64,000 bases of DNA, from NCBI RefSeq assembly GCF_001921215.1, contig NZ_MSIF01000026.1, forward strand, positions 62,001 through 126,000. Reading direction: 5' to 3'. The DNA comes from Actinophytocola xinjiangensis. GTDB lineage: Bacteria > Actinomycetota > Actinomycetes > Mycobacteriales > Pseudonocardiaceae. The position numbers and the translations under genes are program-made. Below, piece after piece: positions 61,003-64,000 of the stretch (positions within the stretch are counted from its first letter, which is position 1; every line of letters starts with the position of its first letter). The notes below the pieces were generated by a model, which was given only the letters and a program-made list of their open reading frames with translations, was not told where the DNA came from and ran no database searches.

Positions 61003-61476
61003 TCAGCCCTGTCGAGGAACTCGGCCACCGTCCAGTTCCCAGCGCTGCACCGCGAGGTCGTCGCCCAGGTCGGCGGGTTCGGCGGACTCCATGGTTCGCC
61101 GCGCGCGGCCGGGATCGGTGTTCGGCGGCAGTGCCAGCAGGACGAGTCGGGTGCCGTTCAACCCGACGACGTCCACACCGTGCGGGTGCATGGTGTGGAA
61201 GCCGCCGAGGCGCACCCGTTGGCCGTCGTCGGCCAGCCGGCGCGGGGCGGTGTCCCAGGTGTCGAGGTTGTAGCTCACCTGGTTGACCGGTCCCAGCCGG
61301 TCCGTGAGCGCCGCGAGCAGGGGCGGCAGCTCGGTGGCCAGGTCCCGGGATCGTGGCCACCACACGCCGTCGACGAAGCCCGTCGGGGCCGCCTGTGGCT
61401 TCAGGGACAGTCGGAGGCTCGGGGTGGTGTTGTCGTCTGTTGGGGTGACGGCGTGCAGGTGCGGGCCCGACGTCAT
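61003..61476 (-). CDS. DUF5994 family protein
   Basis: 157-residue protein: LRLSLKPQAAPTGFVDGVWW, PRSRDLATELPPLLAAL, RLGPVNQVSYNLDTW and VRLGGFHTMHPHGVDVVG are the DUF5994 pattern, confined to actinobacteria. Function unknown. I chose ATG 61476 (GGGAG seven bases upstream); GTG 61554 would add 26 residues (VVLVRSARPVAFVAGDG) that look codable, so the longer form is possible. Confidence 0.75.
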   Translation of the reverse strand: MTSGPHLHAVTPTDDNTTPSLRLSLKPQAAPTGFVDGVWWPRSRDLATELPPLLAALTDRLGPVNQVSYNLDTWDTAPRRLADDGQRVRLGGFHTMHPHGVDVVGLNGTRLVLLALPPNTDPGRARRTMESAEPADLGDDLAVQRWELDGGRVPRQG

Positions 61477-61613
61477 GTCGGTGCTCCCGTCCCCGGCCAC
61501 GAAGGCGACCGGTCTGGCCGAACGGACGAGGACGACGCGGGCTTGGCCGCTCACGTGCGAGATGACCTCGACAACACCACCCTACTCCGTCGGGTGCCGC
61601 GGGGTCAGGGCGA

Positions 61614-62471
61614 CTAGACCAGCGAGGCGAACCGCTTGTCCAACAACCGGTCCGGTAGCAGGCGGACCAGCACGGACGCCGCCACCATGTCCGAGCCGAC
61701 CGGGTAGCGGGTCCTGGGCCTCGGGTCGGTGAGAGCCCGGCTGACCACGTCGGCGAAGTCCTCGGGGCGGGTCTTGCTGTTCTGGGCCTCCTGTTCGTTG
61801 GTGGCCAGGAACCTCAGGAACGAGTCGCGGTAGCGGTCGGTTTCCGGGTGGCCCGCGTCGAGCACCTCCTGGCCCCAGCCGGTCACCTTCTCCCAGATCG
61901 GGGTGACGATCGTGCCCGGCTGGACCACCGACACCGTCACCCCGAACGGCCTCAGTTCGCGGCGCAGGGCGTCGCTCATGCCCTCCTTGGCGAACTGGGC
62001 CGCGGAGTAGACGCCCAGGTACGGGAGGGCGATTCGACCCAGGCCCGAGGTCACGTTGACTATCCTCCCCCTGGTTTCCCGTAGCGCGGGGAGGAAGGCC
62101 TGGATCACCGCCAGCTGGCCCACCACGTTCGTCTCCAGTTGGAGTCTGAGGCGGTCGGGGCTGACGCACTCCAGCGGGCCGGGGAAGCTGACGCCGGCGT
62201 TGTTGATCAGGCCCCACAGCGAACCTCCGACCTGGTCGGCGGCGGCGTGGATCTGGTCGGGTTTCGTCACGTCCATGATCACGGGGTGGATGCGGTTGTG
62301 GAGGGACTGGGCGACCAGCTTCTCGCCGTCCTCCTCGCGGCGGACGCCGGCGTAGACGTGGAAGCCCTCGTTCTCCAGCTGGAGCGCGGCCGTCCACCCC
62401 AGACCCGACGACGCCCCGGTCAACACCACCGACCGGCCGTCGGGGGACAGCGACTTCGATCTCCTGAACAC
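61614..62471 (-). CDS. Short-chain dehydrogenase/reductase with Gln in place of the catalytic Lys
   Basis: 285-residue classical SDR: cofactor motif TGASSGLG (18-25), NNAG (90-93), S142 and Y155. The usual YxxxK reads YSAAQ, so Q159 replaces the catalytic Lys; the codon is CAG in clean sequence. Layout resembles 11-beta-HSD/retinol dehydrogenase-like SDRs. It may be inactive, altered in reaction or regulatory. In a leftward unit with SnoaL-like and thioesterase genes, so perhaps a tailoring protein of a natural product cluster (inference). Confidence 0.85.
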   Translation of the reverse strand: MFRRSKSLSPDGRSVVLTGASSGLGWTAALQLENEGFHVYAGVRREEDGEKLVAQSLHNRIHPVIMDVTKPDQIHAAADQVGGSLWGLINNAGVSFPGPLECVSPDRLRLQLETNVVGQLAVIQAFLPALRETRGRIVNVTSGLGRIALPYLGVYSAAQFAKEGMSDALRRELRPFGVTVSVVQPGTIVTPIWEKVTGWGQEVLDAGHPETDRYRDSFLRFLATNEQEAQNSKTRPEDFADVVSRALTDPRPRTRYPVGSDMVAASVLVRLLPDRLLDKRFASLV

Positions 62472-62482
62472 CGTTGGCTCCT

Positions 62483-62896
62483 CTACACCGTCGCGGGCGG
62501 GGGGTCGAGCACGCGTTCCGTGAGCGCCGTGTCGCAGTACTCGACCACCTCGGTGATCCGTCGGTCCGCGACCCGGAAGATGTAGCAGTAGGTCTGCTCG
62601 TAGAACTCGCCCCGGTGCGTGGTGGCCGAACCGGTGCTCTCCACCACCACGTGGTCGCCGTCGGCGAGGACACGATCCAGTTTGCTGCGGTACTGGTCGG
62701 CGAACTGGGACAGCAGCGGCAGCAGCACCCCGTGGACCACCTCGGCTTTGGAACGCCAGGTTCCCGACCAGGCACCGTCTCCCCTCGCCACCCAGGTGAT
62801 GTCGTCGGCCATCGCGTCGGTCAGGGCCCGGCCGTTGCCGGCGGCCATCTGGGCGAAGATGCCGCGGACGAACTCTCTGTTCTCCTCAGTGCTCAT
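62483..62896 (-). CDS. SnoaL-like polyketide cyclase/NTF2-fold protein
   Basis: 137-residue protein: NREFVRGIFAQMAAGNGRALTD, DDITWVARGDGAWSGTW and VVVESTGSATTHRGEFYEQTYCYIFRV fit SnoaL_2/3-type proteins that cyclise or hydroxylate polyketide intermediates, or act in stress. Second SnoaL-like gene of the unit; eleven bases ahead of the SDR. Confidence 0.83.
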   Translation of the reverse strand: MSTEENREFVRGIFAQMAAGNGRALTDAMADDITWVARGDGAWSGTWRSKAEVVHGVLLPLLSQFADQYRSKLDRVLADGDHVVVESTGSATTHRGEFYEQTYCYIFRVADRRITEVVEYCDTALTERVLDPPPATV

Positions 62897-62940
62897 ACTC
62901 CGAAACTAGACATAACCGGTGATTCCGAAGTAGATGGTGA

Positions 62941-63327
62941 TCATGAAGCCTGGCCCATCAGCTCCGCCACCACCGGGGCCATCACCTCGTTGAACGCGCT
63001 GGCCGCGAACAGCGGGCGGATCATCACCGTCAGGTCGGCGACCAGACCGGACCTGTTGAAGCGCACGAGATCCATGCCCTCGGCCGGCCTGCCCTTGATC
63101 CGGCCACGGAAGATCAGGCCGGCCATCCCGTCGGCCAGGATCTCGTCGGTGTACTCGAAACCGAGCACGCCGGCCCTGGCCGCCCACACCAGCTCGGTGA
63201 CCACGTCCCTGCCCTGGAACGGCCTGGCGGTGACCGGGCTGTGCACCACCACGTCGTGGGCCAGTGACGCGCGGATCAGCTTCAGATCGTGCCGTTCGAC
63301 CGCGGTGCGGAACGCCGTGTGGCTCAT
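62941..63327 (-). CDS. SnoaL-like protein
   Basis: 128-residue NTF2-fold protein (FRTAVERHDLKLIRASLAHDVVVHSPVTARPFQG, by sight, in two helices and a strand; FRGRIKGRPAEGMDLVRFN). ATG 63327 overlaps the thioesterase stop by four bases, so the two are coupled. Function unknown; small tailoring cyclase is possible. Confidence 0.82.
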   Translation of the reverse strand: MSHTAFRTAVERHDLKLIRASLAHDVVVHSPVTARPFQGRDVVTELVWAARAGVLGFEYTDEILADGMAGLIFRGRIKGRPAEGMDLVRFNRSGLVADLTVMIRPLFAASAFNEVMAPVVAELMGQAS

Positions 63328-64000
63328 GGGGACCTCCGGATGATGTCGGTGAGCACACCGGCGACGGCGTCGCGGTGCCGCTCGAGGTAGAAGTGGCCGC
63401 CGGGGAAACTGCGAACCCGGAAGCCACCGGTGGTGTGCGCGGCCCAGCCGGTCGCGTCCCGGACACTGACCATCGGGTCGTCCAGTCCGGTCAGGACGGT
63501 CAGGGGGCGGCTCAGGCGCGTGCCGGGGTCGGCCCGGTAGCCGCGCAGGGCGCGGTAGTCGCCGCGCACGGCCGGCAGGATCGCCGCCAGCAGCTCGGTG
63601 TCGTCCAGCACACCGGTTCCGGTGCCGCTGAGCGTGCGTAGCCGGTCGATCAGCACGGCGTCGTCGTCGACGTCGCCGAAGTCGATCTCGAAGCGGGAAG
63701 GTGGTTTGCTGGCCGAGGCGACCACGGCCAGCGGCGGGGTGCCGGCGCCCTCCAGCAGCAGCGCCACCTCGTAGGCCACCAGGGCGCCCATGCTGTGTCC
63801 GAACAGGACGATCCGGCGACGGGTCAACGGCGCCAGCTCGGCGGCGATCCGGGACGCCAGTTCGGCGATGCTCGCGGCGCACGGTTCGCGGCGGCGGTCC
63901 TGGCGGCCGGGGTACTGCACGGCCAGGGACTCGACGGACGGGGCCAGCGCCGCGGACAGTGGCAGGAAAGCGCTTGCGGCACCACCGGCGTGCGGGAACA
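63324..64000 (-). CDS. Type II thioesterase (NRPS/PKS editing type), 5' end cut by the window
   Basis: Alpha/beta hydrolase of the GrsT/RifR type, open to the window edge. FPHAGGAASAFLPLSAAL is the canonical N-terminal motif, so only a few residues are missing. Further marks: VQYPGRQDRR, nucleophile GHSMGA, acid region LTGLDDPMVS and His in FPGGHFYL. Such enzymes strip misloaded acyl groups from carrier proteins. Presence implies NRPS or PKS genes beyond 64000 (inference). Confidence 0.92.
   Translation of the reverse strand, partial: FPHAGGAASAFLPLSAALAPSVESLAVQYPGRQDRRREPCAASIAELASRIAAELAPLTRRRIVLFGHSMGALVAYEVALLLEGAGTPPLAVVASASKPPSRFEIDFGDVDDDAVLIDRLRTLSGTGTGVLDDTELLAAILPAVRGDYRALRGYRADPGTRLSRPLTVLTGLDDPMVSVRDATGWAAHTTGGFRVRSFPGGHFYLERHRDAVAGVLTDIIRRSP

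Overview
The window is about 64 kb of very GC-rich DNA, densely packed with genes. GTG starts, four-base ATGA/GTGA overlaps and SigJ-type, DUF6292, DUF5994 and RGCVC-type proteins point to an actinomycete, most likely of the Pseudonocardiales (Saccharothrix/Actinosynnema/Lentzea-like). The genus is inference. No rRNA, tRNA, CRISPR array, transposase or integrase was seen.

Layout. 0-6 kb: the end of an NADP-type glutamate dehydrogenase, a convergent NarL-type two-component pair, and a KhtT-like/CBS/NhaD-type ion transporter operon. 6-14.3 kb: a secreted PAF-acetylhydrolase-like esterase; a TetR plus APC permease operon; a haloalkane dehalogenase-like operon (with a secreted hydrolase, a SnoaL-like protein and a decayed LUD gene) divergent from a MarR regulator; and a secreted DUF1906 protein with two peptidoglycan-binding repeats. 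14.3-21.8 kb: a predicted conflict or stress-signalling locus, made of a TPR-CHAT protease, a divergent small Cys protein plus membrane protein, and a convergent vWA/PP2C/Ser-Thr kinase triad (TerY-P type). 22-34 kb: a secreted PQQ-type sugar dehydrogenase, an FAD oxidoreductase with an ECF41/SigJ sigma factor, a large subtilase with C-terminal kelch repeats and a divergent TrmB plus winged-helix regulator pair, and TetR-amidohydrolase-DUF1772-DUF2255.

34-55.7 kb: a catabolic island. A leftward eight-gene operon carries a TPP enzyme, an aldehyde dehydrogenase, a dipeptide ABC transporter with a fused permease-ATPase, an M20 amidohydrolase and an S10 carboxypeptidase. It is divergent from a GntR regulator. 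A second leftward operon carries a ferredoxin reductase, a Rieske oxygenase, a HAD-like protein and a second M20 enzyme. It is divergent from a rightward operon with a HisC-like aminotransferase, a FAH-RraA fusion, a DapA-like lyase, an HpaE-like dehydrogenase and an HpaD homoprotocatechuate 2,3-dioxygenase. A shared AT-rich motif sits in both divergent promoters, so the three units may form one GntR regulon. The inferred scheme is peptide or N-acyl aromatic amino acid uptake, hydrolysis, transamination, decarboxylation, oxidation to an arylacetate, ring hydroxylation and meta-cleavage.

55.9-64 kb: an F420-type (DUF385) protein, a DUF6292 protein behind two identical-architecture palindromes, a glycosyltransferase and two membrane fatty acid desaturases. 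On the opposite strand lie two small actinobacterial proteins (RGCVC and DUF5994), an SDR that lacks its catalytic lysine, two SnoaL-like proteins and the end of a type II thioesterase. The thioesterase suggests that an NRPS/PKS cluster continues past the right edge.
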